Shown here: piece after piece, positions 1 through 11,329 of the stretch | Layout of the letters: each line of letters begins with the position of its first letter | Position numbering within the stretch: the first letter of the stretch is position 1 | Origin: Trebouxia sp. TZW2008 | Lineage: Eukaryota; Chlorophyta; Trebouxiophyceae; Trebouxiales; Trebouxiaceae | Assembly: GCA_002118135.1 (NCBI GenBank) | Contig: BDIU01000021.1 | Coordinates: 124,001-188,000, forward strand | Length of the DNA stretch: 64,000 bases | Direction of reading: 5' to 3' | Position numbers and translations under genes: made by a program | Notes under the pieces: model-generated | Databases searched by the model: none | What the model saw: only the letters and a program-made list of their open reading frames with translations | What the model was told of the DNA's origin: nothing

Positions 1-2432
1 TGCATGCAAGATTTTGTTGATTATTGGCATACTGCGCCTTGCTGAATCTCTGAATAAAACATATGTGCTATGCATGATTGCTTGTGCACAAAATATTGGC
101 TATGTGTGCGCCAAATTGTTGTCAAAACCATGACTGAAAACAGGCTCACCAGTGTCAGGATCAAATCTGGGGTGTGCAGTGACCGCCTCCCCTCCTAGCC
201 TGGACTCTGACCCATACTTACCCCCCACACCCAAAGCCTTGAAGAAAGCCTCTGCATGCACTCAAGCCTTGTCAGCTCAGCCTTCACAATAGAGCTAAAC
301 TTGATGATGTTGTTCACGACGCGCACATTGACGCTGGCGCTGAGTCTTCTGCATGCAGCCAAGACCTGTCAGCTTAGCTTAAGGATTCAGGTAGAGATTG
401 GATACTATTACTCGTAGTGTGCAAATTGACACTGAGGGTAAGATGTCTGCATGCACTCAAGCCTTAGCAGTTCAGACTTGCGCGCTGGATGATGGCACAT
501 GCGCTTTGCAGGAGCTAACAGGACAAGGATGCTGATGACAAGCAATGCTGGAAATGCTGCTGCTGACAATCACTCGATGCTGAAGACACTTGATTCTAAT
601 GATGCTATGTCACAGAGACACTGTTTAAAGGAAGAACTCATGCTGCAATCTAGCGTCATCACTGAGGAAGACTCACCTGAGAGTCTGTGAACAATGTTGC
701 AAGGTGGCAAATAACATCCTAATCAATGAGACAAAATGACAGAGGAAACAAGACCATGACTGCAACCTCGCAACAGAGTGGCTTCAAACAAATGAACACA
801 GAGAAATATTCACCTGAGAGTTTATTCACAGCCTTGCCCAGGTTGAATGAGGCCCCAGCCTTGACATTACCACCCAACAGATCCACCCCCAGGGTCTCAA
901 GGGTGTAGGGGTCCATGGCAACTGGCTGAGCGGCCTCAAACAATGCCAGGAGTCTACCTCCCCAGTGGACAATGCTGGTGTTGGCAGCATTCTTCACAAA
1001 GATGTCAAAGGCGTTCTTTTTTGCTCCCCCTGGCCGCTGTGTGCCGAATGAGCCTCTGAACAGAATCTTTTGCTGTGAGACCTCGCTCTTGTACCTGCAA
1101 GGAATGCAGTCAAGCGACCACCTTACACAGCAGCTTGAGCCGATTATCCAGAAGACTGACATTTACAGCCTGCAAACAAAGCTTGAGGGATCCACTCCAA
1201 AGGATGCCAATGCATTGTACTAGAGTTCATTGAGCAGCAGGATCCTGATCAACAGAGAAACTTGCACAAGGCTCCTTGCCTTGCTAAAAACACAAAGCAG
1301 CAATGCAGTGCAGCTGGCAAAGTAGAAGAGAAAGCTCATGTGCAGTGCTTACTCAGGAGTTTCTACAAAGCGTGCTCGGGCAAAGGCTTTGCCATCTTTG
1401 ATGGCAATGCTGATGATGTAGCCATGGCCATCAAAGGGGTGAGCTAGCTCCTGATTTCCCAAAGTGTATATCCCAGCGCCATTCCTGCATGTCACAGGTG
1501 TCATGACACCGCCAGAACAAGCTGAGCTGGCAAGACAGGACTTGGGCCACATGTACCATGCGCTTGTGCTTGCACATGTAACAGTGACTGATGCTATTGC
1601 AGATAAGCTCCAGAACACAGCTGGTGATGGCATGTTTTGATGGTGTCACATCACAATGATGTTACATCACGAGCAACAGTGGGTGGAGGCAGCAACTGAT
1701 AGTTGTGATGATGGCCTGATGCAGACAAGCTGATTGATGCAAACACCTGTAGTAAGTGCCTGTAATATCTGCGGGAATTTTGCCTTGCACATCTATCCAG
1801 TACCCTTCCTGCTCCTTGTGGTTGACATGGGCTGAGGCCCAATCCCTGCATATCGTAGACACATGTGGATGTTTGCTTGCTGACTCAGCTCGTGCGCAGA
1901 GAATAAACACAGGAGGTACTGCTGCACATAACAGGCTGGCAAGTGCTTGGCACTCTATGACCTCCAGAGGGCGCTGCACCACTGGCTGAGATGAGCCCAG
2001 AACCCAATCACGCTTTTGCAGATAGACTATGTTGCCATCCAAAACATAGGCATTCAAGCCAGCAAGATCACACCTCTGGCTCCAATCGCTCAAGTCGAAC
2101 AGGGGCTCCGGCGCAGCAGCATCTGCGCACTGCGCCTCGGGATGCTGAGGAGTCATGCGCATTGAGCCCTTCTGCTCACGAGCTGTGCTCGTGACAGCGG
2201 CCGAACACGTCAACGTGCCTGCAGAGCGCCCAGACCGCACTATACAGCGGGAAGCCCTCAAGAAGTCAACGCCTGACTTCGAGTTGTATTTGCACGCTGC
2301 TGGTCGCGGCTGAAAGGCTCGCTGCAACGCTGTTGACCCTCCACCAGATAGAGTCGGTATTTGGACGCGCATACAGGTAACAGCTTGTCCTTGAAGCACA
2401 AGGTTGCGATGTTGGAGCAGGACCGCAAGCAA
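1..2432 (-). CDS. Carotenoid cleavage dioxygenase (RPE65/CCD family), 3' end beyond window
   Basis: Enzyme of the family that splits carotenoids or apocarotenoids with non-haem iron. Four exons are clear, on the minus strand: 2432-1747, 1484-1353, 1094-814 and 251-150, with GT/AG borders and exact phase continuity. Family landmarks in order are IPADITGTYYRNGAG (exon 1/2 junction), HPFDGHGYI, the knot ANTSIVHWGGRLLALFEAAQP with PYTLETLGVDLLGG in exon 3, and TAHPRFDPDTG in exon 4, whose AHP histidine is an iron ligand in the family. The first 90 residues before MRMTPQ are Ser/Arg/Ala-rich without conserved blocks, consistent with a plastid transit peptide (inference). The C-terminal half lies to the left of the window. 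Subfamily (CCD1, CCD8, NinaB-like or apocarotenoid type) cannot be settled. Start chosen as the first ATG of the open frame; the ATG at 2162 is an alternative. Confidence 0.88.
241..700. repeat. Degenerate tandem repeats in the CCD intron before exon 4
   Basis: Three related blocks, starting near 251, 347 and 449, share a tgcatgca(c/g)-caag-cct-tagcag/gtcag pattern that covers the acceptor side of exon 4. A short block at 667-695 resembles the exon 3 donor (ctctcag then gtgag on the minus strand). They look like decayed copies of splice-junction neighbourhoods rather than a clean satellite. Confidence 0.5.
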
Positions 2433-2835
2433 GCGAGATTATCCTAGCTGAACCTACTGGATCACGAGACAAATCACTGGCTTACGCTGCGCAAGCTTAA
2501 TGGGCTGCATGCACGACCTGTGGCTCGAGCCTTGAAATTGCTCACGTGACACGGCGTCATAATCACTATGAGTCATCCTGCTGTTGTTTTGGATCTGTCC
2601 TAATTTGCTGTGTAATTCAACAAAGCCCTGACAGGAAGGATCCTGAATTCTGATGAGGGTTTTGCAAATTTGGCCTTACATGCCATGCAGTCAATGTTAG
2701 TCATTCAGGCCTTAGTTGACTGCAGCCACGTCTGGTGAACCGCGAGTGACAGGTCAATAGCGTGATTTCAGCTGACGACAGTCGAGCACACATAGATCAG
2801 TTGCGATTTGATTGTGACCAGCAGTGAGCAGCCCG
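2433..2835. promoter_or_regulatory. Shared upstream region of CCD (-) and SDHA (+)
   Basis: About 400 bp separates the two divergent start codons. No long open frame is visible. It must hold both promoters, but I see no convincing TATA box or known element. A plastid carotenoid enzyme thus shares its upstream region with a mitochondrial respiratory gene. Confidence 0.5.
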
Positions 2836-5800
2836 ATGTGGAGGAGGAGCGCTTCGCAGGCGTGTCGCTCGTTGCTACAGAGCGTTGCAAAGTCTAGCTC
2901 CTCTCAGTCATCACGAGCTTTCGGCACCTCTGGACAAGCGTATCCGATCATCGATCATAGCTACGATGCTATTGTCGTCGGTGCTGGCGGTGCCGGCTTG
3001 CGAGCTGCTGTTGGTCTTTCAGAAAGTGGTCTCAACACAGCGTGAGTCAGCATAAGTGGCGAACAATCACTAGCAGTTGTCGTCTCGTAACAGCATCAGT
3101 TCGAATTCCATAGCCAAGTTGCGTGTTCCAGATCGATCTTCCGCAGCCTTTCAGCGCTACACTGACGCTCTGGCTTTGTTTGTGTTTGCTGCAGTTGTGT
3201 AACAAAGCTGTTCCCTACAAGGTCACATACTGTAGCAGCACAGGGCGGCATCAATGCGGCTTTAGGCAACATGTCCAAAGATGACTGGCGGTGGCATGCC
3301 TATGACACAATCAAAGGCAGCGACTGGTTGGGGGACCAGGACGCTATCCAGTACATGTGCAGAGAAGCGCCAAAGGCTGTAGTCGAGCTGGAGAACTATG
3401 GCCTGCCTTTCTCAAGGACAGACGAGGGCAAGATCTATCAGCGTGCTTTTGGAGGGCAAAGTTTGGACTTTGGCAAGGGCGGTCAGGCCTACAGATGCGC
3501 CTGTGCAGCTGACAGAACAGGACACGCTATGCTTCACACTCTGTATGGACAGGCCATGCAGCACGACGTGCAGTTCTTTGGTGAGAGCCTCTGGCATCAC
3601 ATCTTTTGCCGTGTTGCAGTACAGAATCAGAAGTGCAGTCTGATTGCCTTGCATGCCATCATCATTTGCAATGATGTCAATTGGCGCATACATAAGAAAG
3701 AACTGATGCCATTTTGGCACAGCATACAAAGTTTGCTTCAACGTTTCAACTCCCTGGCAGCACATTTGATGCCTGCTCATGCTCCCACTCTAGCAATGGA
3801 TTTCTGTCCTTGAGCTCTGGTTGTCCAAACACGATCTGCAGTGCTGCGTGGCTTTTTGTGTGTGTGAGCAATGAAGATTTATTTGCTCAAAAGTTGGCAT
3901 AAATTGGCAGACATTGCAGTTTCATGCTCTAGTGGCTGACTTTGTGGTAAGCAATTTGACTGTCAGTAAGTGCAGTGAATCACTTAGCCAGATCTGTCTG
4001 CACTAAGTCATTGCTGCGTGTGCAAACAAGATCTAGTCACCCTGTAAACTTTTTACAGTCATGGTATTCCCTGGAGTGTAGTCATTAGCCAGTGCTGATT
4101 TTTTAATGCAGGCCTGCTTTGAATGCAGGTCTGGCTTCAGTACAAACTGCTGAAATACTCATCATATGTTTGCTGCTGTTGAGCACTTTGCCCTAGACTT
4201 GATCATGTATCAAGATGGCAGTTGCCGTGGCATCATCGCACTCAGGTCTGCACATGTTGTGCAGTTGCTGCAGTCAAAATGTTTTGCCCCAGATCTGATT
4301 GACTGCTGTTGCTGCAGTCGAATACTTTGCTCTCGACCTGATCATGGACAAAGATGGCAGCTGCCGTGGCATCATGGCTCTATGCATGGAAGATGGAACT
4401 CTGCACAGAATCAGAGCCCATGAGACCATTCTAGCCACAGGAGGGTATGGTCGGGCTTACTTCTCAGCAACCTCCGCCCATACCTGCACTGGTGATGGTA
4501 ATGCCATGGCTGCCCGTGCTGGCCTGCCACTACAAGACCAGGAGTTTGTGCAGTTCCACCCCACAGGTCTGCTGCCTCTGCTTGTGTTGTGAAACCATGA
4601 CTCAACGTTACATTGTCCAAAGCGTTGCGATCCTGTACATCTCCTTGTTTGAATCATACAATTGTGTCAGCAATCATATGAGACTCTGTTCCTGGCTGAC
4701 ACATCTGTGTTATACTTTGAACAGCCGCTTGACGCTCTACATGATATGCTGTTTGACACCTGACACCAAACACATCTCTGCCTGTTTCTTTCATGCACTG
4801 AATCCGTCATCAGCACTTGAGTTGCTGTTAGCATTTCAGTTACTGCATTGGTATGCCAAATGACTTTCACATTGCCAGAAGTTTTGCTTGCTGATCCATC
4901 TTGTTGTGGTCATGCTTGTATTGAAATTTCAGTCTGCTATAGGCAGCAGTCAAATCAGATACAGGCTCAAACCACCTCACTCGTATCTTGAAACAAACCT
5001 CTTCTGCATCTGTCACTGCATACGTCTTGACCTGTTTTGCAGGAAAGTGTGCTGCTGTAGCCCTCCATGTCAAAGCGTATCATCCACACTCATATGGAGT
5101 TTCACATCTGCGTGCCAGCCATTTTCTGCTTCAATGCATGGCACTGACTGTACGTGTCTGCAGGTATCTATGGTGCTGGTTGCCTGATCACTGAGGGATC
5201 CAGGGGAGAGGGAGGTATCCTCAGGAACTCACAAGGAGAGCGTTTCATGGAGCGGTACGTGCTGGCTGCATCTTGCGTGTTGCTGATTGTACACTCTGGC
5301 TGATGCAGCAAATAGCCTGTGCAGGATTGTTATTCTGTGCCGCTCTGAAGAGGGGCTCCCAAGCAATAGTTTCATCACTACAAAACAGTGCAGCCTATGA
5401 CCATGCATATGGCTTTTTCTGCTGTCCCGACAGGTCCTCACATAAGAAGCAAGAAGCAAGTCTCCTGCATTTGGCCCAGGCATGCGCCCACAACCAAACA
5501 TCTCATGTTACAGGAGGAGTGTGCGGGTCATGATCTTGGAGAGTTGACAAAACGCATGACTTCATCAATCAAACCCTGTTCTTTCCATTGTAGGTATGCA
5601 CCCACAGCCAAGGACTTGGCGTCGCGTGATGTGGTATCACGTTCCATGACCATGGAGATCCGTGAGGGACGAGGCTGCGGCCCTGAGGGAGACCACATCC
5701 ACCTGCACCTCAATCATCTGCCCCCTGAGCTGTTGGCAGAGCGTCTGCCTGGTATCAGCGAGACAGCTGCTATCTTTGCTGGCGTGGATGTCACCAAGGT

Positions 5801-8800
5801 TAGTTGCTGTCCCTGGCAAGTGTGATGCATGTGTCATATGGTCCAGTAGACTGGATTTGCTTTTTGGAGGGACACGGCATCCACCTACAGTGATGCATGT
5901 GTCATATGGTCCAGTAGAATGGATTTGCTTTTTGGAGGGACACGGCATCCACCTACACCTCAACCAGCTGCTTTCTGAGCTGTTGGCAGAGCGCCTGCCT
6001 GGCATCGGTGAGACAGCTGATATCTTTGCTGGCATGGACGTCACCAAGATCAGTCACTGTGCTTGCCCTACATGGATGACCTGCATAGCATCAGTGGTTG
6101 AACGCCAAGATAGGTGCCTTTGTACAGTGGATCGTAGCGCAGTGTGACGTGCTCGTGGGCATCAAGAATGTGGTCCCTGGCCTGCTGGCCTTTTGAATGC
6201 TTGACAGCTGACAGCTGCTCTTGCAGGCAGGGGGTCAGCCCAGTGCTGCCCACAAGGCACTGAAACGTGGGAGGCGTAGTCACACTGGTCAGAGTGATCT
6301 GTCATTCATATTGTACACTCAGCCTGGTTATTGCATGTCTTGGTGCTTCTCATGCTCAAGTCTGAGCAGTCTGTGTCTGCCATGGCCTGCAGGAGCCCAT
6401 CCCAGTGCTGCCCACAGTGCACTACAACATGGGCGGCATCCCCACCAACTTCAAGGGTCAGGTTGTGTCTCCAACCAAGGAAGACCCCAACAAGGTGGTG
6501 CCTGGTCTGCTTGCGTGTGGAGAGGCAGCGTCAGCCTCTGTGCATGGGGCCAACAGACTGGGCGCCAACTCCCTGCTGGACATTGTGGTCTTTGGACGGG
6601 CGTGTGCCAACACAGTCGGTGAGAAATTTCAGCAATGCCTTGGGAAAGCCTGGTGTGTGTATCGTCTTGCTTGCATGCGCAAAGGCTGCATTAGCCTCTG
6701 TGCATGGGGCCAACAGGCTGGGAGCGAACTCCCTGCTGGATGTTGTGGTGTTTGGACGGGCGTGTGCCAACACAGTCGGTGAGAAATTTCAGCAATGCCT
6801 TGGGAAAGCCTGGTGTGTGTGTCGTCTTGCTTGCATGCGCAAAGGCTGCATCAGCCTCTGTGCATGGGGCCAACAGGCTGGGAGCCAACTCCCTGCTGGA
6901 TGTTGTGGTGTTTGGACGGGCATGTGCTAACACAGTCGGTAAGCAGGTGTCTGTGGTCCTGTTGTGTGGTTCTCTCAGGTGCAGCTGATGAGTTACTGGC
7001 TCTGGCAGTCTGTTACATACTCGTGAGTTGCTCAGCTGCCCCCATTCTGGATGATAGAGGCAGCGTTCCTGAGAGCCATCCTGACTGAGATCGTGCTGCC
7101 TGCTCTTGATTTTTGACAAGGAGGGGGCAGCCTTTTCCACAAAACTTTTACTGTCCTTTTACTATCTGCAACTGTGGTGTAGCTGAGCAAGCCCATTATG
7201 AAGTTAACTGATCCCTTGATCCCCACAATTGTGGTGCAGTTTGACTCAGTACTGACTTTGGCAGCCTTATATTTCGCCTGCGTCAGGATCAGACGAAAGC
7301 CCTCATGCTCTGCTGTTGTGGTGCAGCCCAACCAGGCACACAAAGATCTGCCCAAGGATGCTGGGGAGCACTGTTGAGCCAAGACAGATTTTCTGAACAT
7401 GAAGCACAGATATCCCTTGATCCCTCTGTCGTTGTGGTTCAACTGGCATTGAAGCCCCAAACCAACTTTGATACTTGATTGAACTCTTTCTCTCTACTGG
7501 TGCTGTGCAGCTGAGCAAGTGAAGCCCAACCAGCCACACAAGGATCTGCCCAAGGATGCTGGTGAGCACACCATCCAGCGCCTGGACCACATGCGCAACT
7601 CCAAGGGCAACCTGCACACTGCTGAGATCAGGCGCAACATGCAGCGCATCATGCAGGTCAGTTTTGCGGGCTCATGTATTGCAACAACATGGCTATTGTT
7701 GCTGCTGTTTCATAGACTCCATAGCAATCCGTAGCTACATTACGACTGCTGAGTCCATGGCTACATCACGCCTGCTGTCTCCAGGGAGTCATCGCTAGTC
7801 TCGTCACCTGACCAAGTGGTCTGCTGTTTCATGTTGTCCATTGCTGAGGCATAGCTTCATTTCTACTGTTGAGATCAGGTGCAACATACAGCACATTGTG
7901 CAGGTCAGTTACTGGTCCCTGACTTTTGTTTTATCACCCTGCTGGGTGTTCCCTCCAGACTTGTCAGCACTGACATATCACTTAGTACACAGAATGTCTG
8001 CTAATCCCAGCATTGGTGCTGTGTGAGTGTGGCTCAAGTAAAGATTTGCCAGGTGTAGTATCTTGCTCGAAGATACACGCATGCCTCGCTCGCCATACAT
8101 CAGGAAGTTTGCAGCGCTGCCTCAGCACGGGATGGGTGCACAGCTTTCAAACGTACAGTCTGCAATTGAGTCCATCCCCTGCTGATGAAGAAGCTGCAGG
8201 ATTGTCCTGCTGATGGATCAGCTTCAATTCAAGACTTGCCCTTCCATGTCATGGCAGCATCCTATCTGCATCGCAGTGCGATAGGGCAAGGCATCTGAGG
8301 ACTGCATGCTTTGCTCTCGCAATCCTCCAAGCCTGTTCTGTAGGGCAAGCTTGCAGAATGATGCATCAACTGTGTGCATTGTGCTACTTTATTGGAAGCA
8401 TCTTGTCCATGCTGCAGCAAGATGCAACAGTGTTCAGCACCCAGGAGACTCTGCAAATTGAGTGAAAGGTCATTGCTGACAGTGTTTTGCTGCATTTGGG
8501 AGACATGCTTCCTGAATCTGCAGAATGATGCAGCAGTGTTCAGAACCCAGGAGACCCTAGAGAATGGCTGCCAGGCTATTGACAACTGTGTAGTGTCCTT
8601 TGAGGATGAGGGCATTCAGGACTGCAGATTGGCGTTTCACACAGTACAGATGTGTCACTCAAGCATGCTGTTTGTTTGCAGAATGATGCAGCAGTGTTCC
8701 GAACCCAGGAGACCCTAGAGAATGGCTGCCAGGCTATTGACAACTGTGTAGCGTCCTTTGAGGATGTGGGCATTCAGGACCGCAGATTGGCGTTTCACAC

Positions 8801-9589
8801 AGTACAGATGTGTCACTCAAGCATGCTGTTTGTTTGCAGAATGATGCAGCAGTGTTCAGAACCCAGGAGACCCTAGAGAATGGGTGCAAGGACATAGATG
8901 ACTGTGTAGCGTCCTTTGAGGATGTGGGCATTCAGGACCGCAGCATGGTGTGGAACACAGACCTGTGTGAAACCCTGGAGCTGGAAAACCTGCTCACCAA
9001 TGCTGCTGTCACCATGCACTCTGCTGAGGCTCGCAAGGTATGCTGTGCATATACTGCTAAGGGTGATGAGCCTTGGACGAGGAATCTGCATTTGCATGAG
9101 TGTTTGTTGATGTAGCATCATGAGCAGTCTTTTGCTATTGTGGTGACTTTGCAGCTGAATACTACGCGCAGCACTCACGGAAAGTATGAGCTTCCGCAAA
9201 GGCCTCGAAAGATGCAAGCAAGGCTTCCACACTTTCCAACACATTGTTGCTTCTTATGTGTCCCCTTGCGCTGCGATCTAGCAGTCTTGAGTCTTACAAA
9301 AAGTGTAGCTTGGCAACACCTCATCAATGGTGCAGGCGGTTCTTGTCACAGCTTTGTATTTCAGAAAGAATGTGTCGATGTGATAATGTTGTTGCAGGAG
9401 AGCCGCGGAGCTCATGCTCGTGAGGACTTCACAAAGCGTGACGACGAAAACTGGATGAAGCACACTGTCGCCTACTTCGATCATCTGAAGAGCGGCAAGG
9501 ACAAAGTCAGCATTGACTACAGACCAGTTCATGACCAGCCTTTGGACAAGGAGATGAAGCACATTCCTCCTTTTGCCCGTACCTATTAG
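2836..9589 (+). CDS. SDHA: Succinate dehydrogenase flavoprotein subunit (complex II), mitochondrial
   Basis: Oxidises succinate to fumarate in the TCA cycle and passes electrons to the iron-sulfur subunit SDHB. Nine exons: 2836-3041, 3195-3580, 4318-4566, 5164-5254, 5594-5798, 6393-6618, 7511-7656, 8840-9037, 9398-9589. All have GT-AG introns and phase closes exactly to 632 aa, a normal length for SDHA. The N terminus is Arg/Ser-rich ([20 protein letters not shown]) and fits a mitochondrial presequence. The FAD loop is [10 protein letters not shown], and the covalent-FAD histidine sits in [11 protein letters not shown]. Active-site blocks include FVQFHPTG, the [15 protein letters not shown] block, [13 protein letters not shown], the [13 protein letters not shown] block, and C-terminal [10 protein letters not shown]. 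The ATG at 2836 is preferred because no ATG lies upstream in frame. Partial copies of exons 3, 5, 6, 7 and 8 lie in the introns and are listed separately. Confidence 0.97.
4171..4301 (+). repeat. Two partial copies of the start of SDHA exon 3 in intron 2
   Basis: 4171-4244 matches the acceptor side and first 23 codons of exon 3 ([19 protein letters not shown] against [19 protein letters not shown]), but its acceptor AG has become a non-AG. A shorter copy at 4263-4301 keeps gctgcag and the first codons, then reaches a stop. Both lie directly before the true exon 3 at 4318. Confidence 0.88.
5823..6048 (+). repeat. 68-bp direct repeat and a copy of the end of SDHA exon 5 in intron 5
   Basis: 5941-6048 repeats the last 108 bases of exon 5 ([33 protein letters not shown]) and is fully open over 36 codons. 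The donor that follows the true exon (aag then gt) is aag then at in the copy, so it cannot end there as an exon. Just before it, 5823-5889 and 5891-5957 are a nearly identical 68-bp tandem pair. Confidence 0.92.
6619..6938 (+). repeat. Two tandem copies of the end of SDHA exon 6, 160-bp period
   Basis: Units end at 6778 and 6938 and each repeats the first part of intron 6 plus the last ~84 bases of exon 6 ([28 protein letters not shown]). Each copy has a usable AG directly before (ttag at 6694, tcag at 6854) and a donor directly after (gtgaga at 6779, gtaagc at 6939). The segments 6695-6778 and 6855-6938 are 84 nt each, open, and in the same phase as the intron, so they would be in-frame cassette exons if spliced in. 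Confidence 0.93.
7319..7374 (+). repeat. Partial copy of the start of SDHA exon 7 in intron 6
   Basis: Repeats gtgcag plus the block encoding [13 protein letters not shown] found at the start of exon 7 (7511), with a few bases missing after the acceptor and a stop soon after. Shorter fragments of the same tgtggtgcag neighbourhood occur near 7165-7185 and 7230-7245. Confidence 0.85.
7864..7904 (+). repeat. Partial copy of the end of SDHA exon 7 in intron 7
   Basis: Repeats the last 38 or so bases of exon 7 and its donor ([13 protein letters not shown], then gtcagt) about 208 bp downstream of the true end at 7656. The donor is intact and there is no clear acceptor before it. Confidence 0.82.
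8414..8785 (+). repeat. Three tandem copies of the start of SDHA exon 8, ~158-bp period
   Basis: Copies start at about 8414 (short, diverged), 8523 and 8681, before the true exon at 8840. The last two carry an intact gcag acceptor and about 100 bases encoding [16 protein letters not shown] through GIQD, then leave the exon sequence at gcag-attgg, where no GT follows. Together with the intron between them they form a head-to-tail array of acceptor plus half exon. Confidence 0.93.
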
Positions 9590-10390
9590 GCTGTGTGTCA
9601 TTTCGTGTTGTGTGTGTGTTTCTGTGTTTATTCTTTTCCCCAGTTTATAGGTTGCCTTTAGCCAAAAGCCAAGTGCCTGATCCAAGTTTAGTGTATGCCG
9701 AATTGGTAAAGTCCATCATACTCAATCTGCACCTTGACTCGATTTGGCTTAGCCTAGTCAGTGAGCTACGCTGACAACACAGGGACACAGGACCTCTGGG
9801 TGCCCAGCCTAGCGTCTATGCTGCCAGGGTGCGGTTTTAAAGCGTCAAAAGCTTTTGCTTTGATAATCGAGCCTGCGTTTGCATCAGAATCTTCAAGTTG
9901 CAAAAAAAGCTTGCATTCTGATCTCGCCAACCAGCCATGCGTTACATACAATGCAGTATTTTACGCAAGATTATGCGCTCACGAATTGATGCCGCATCTG
10001 TCTTGATACAGTCGTGAAACATTGCGCAGTAAGTATTGCTCCAGAATGAATCTTGCGGTCATGAAATCAAATCAAATGCTCATTTATCATTCACTCATGC
10101 TGCACACATGTTTCACCCAGAAGCAAGGTTTTGGCAGCAGATCTGCTCTACACGCATCTGAATTCTACATGCACCTCGTCAGCTGGCAACATGGCAATGA
10201 CTACTCAGCTTCACTTTACACCGCTTGGCATTGTCAGCTGCTGACACTAGTAGTTGTGTGAAAGCATCCCTGTTGATCTGATCGCGTCCAACTTGTTGAG
10301 CACTAGCTAGAGAACAGGCTTGTTGCAAGACCTGTCTTAGTTGACCACTTTAACCTGTACTGAACTTTGCCTTGTTGTCTTGACTCACAG
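9590..10390. other. 3' flank of SDHA; no gene seen
   Basis: The first 60 bases after the stop are T- and GT-rich, as expected of a 3' UTR. No coding region, RNA gene or repeat that I can support. Confidence 0.5.
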
Positions 10391-11241
10391 TACGGCCTGC
10401 ATCCAGATGTCATCGATGCCACTCTAGCTTCACTCAAGCAGCAACAATCAAACTCTACCGGCTGGCGGCGTTCATCAGTGATCACGCACACATTGGATTG
10501 CCTTGACAGGGAGGTCAGGCCTGCCATTGTAGTGTTGGTGCAGTGAAAAACACAGCTGCCATCGCCAGCTGATTGCTTCAAGCTAATGAGTCTGAGCAGA
10601 AAAAGCAGAGCCCCATTTCCCTTCTTGTTAATCCTGTGGGAGAGCTATTCTGCTGTTGCATCCTCAGTTGAGCAGGACTGAGCTTTGAAGGAATATTTGC
10701 TGTGACATGCTCAGTCTAGCAGCACTAAATGCAGCTATGAGCGGGAATGCTCTGCATCATGTATACATTGGCGCAGGCATGTCTTCCTTGGCATCTTCAG
10801 TCAAGCAGGATGCATCTGCCAGGAGCGCCCTCAGAGCCTTGAATACTTGCGCCTTTCATTGGATGGGTGCAAAAGCTATCCATCACACATGCAGCTTTGG
10901 GGGAGCATTCTCTGTGGCGTGGTCAATCGAGCAGGATGCATCTGCCAAAAGCGCATTGAAAGCCTTGGTGAGTGCTATTTTTTTGTTTCTCAGCAAGTGT
11001 CCAAGCTTTCCATTACATGTGCATTTGCGTGGAAGTAAGGGCTGTGACATCTTCAGTCCAGCAGGATGCATCTGCCAGGAGCGCCTTCAGATCCTTGCAG
11101 CTTCAATGGTAAGCAGTGCAAGTCGTACAGTCCAGGCTCCACGTGCGACAGATCCAAGCCCTCAACAATTCCAGTCCCCTGCAGATACGACTTGCAACAC
11201 TCTTTGACAACAACATCTCCCAACTGTCAGCAGATTGAAAG
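10391..11241 (+). CDS. Small unknown gene, exons tentative
   Basis: I do not recognise this protein. Three stretches read like exons. 10391 onward, after an ag, gives [19 protein letters not shown]. One of the repeated blocks near 10925-10970 gives [15 protein letters not shown] followed by gtgagt. A terminal block from about 11132, after acag, gives [19 protein letters not shown] and continues to ISQLSAD and a stop near 11241. The last two join in frame. The composition (Q/A/L-rich, likely helical) differs from surrounding intron sequence. No start codon was identified, and which copy of the middle block is used is open. It could also be decayed coding sequence. Confidence 0.35.
10660..11100 (+). 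repeat. Three to four tandem copies of a [13 protein letters not shown] block
   Basis: The block cagtc-agcaggatgcatctgcc-agcgcc recurs near 10798, 10922 and 11055, with a weaker copy near 10668; period is about 125-130 bp. Splice-like sites differ between copies: only the second keeps gtgagt right after the coding block, and the third has cttcag before it. Confidence 0.8.
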
Positions 11242-11329
11242 GCAGATGTCTATGATTTGGTTCTGAAACCATCTGTCGCATGCAAGGCATACACCTGAGC
11301 TCATGCCTATCTAGTCTGTCCTGCTGCTT

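Noticed and set aside
1756..2194. Open frames on the + strand opposite CCD exon 1
   Set aside because: They are shadows of the minus-strand CCD exon, which has clear protein family motifs.
6405..6782. Read-through protein across SDHA exon 6 and its copies
   Set aside because: The frame shifts in the intron and gives unrelated sequence; the conserved product requires splicing at 6618.
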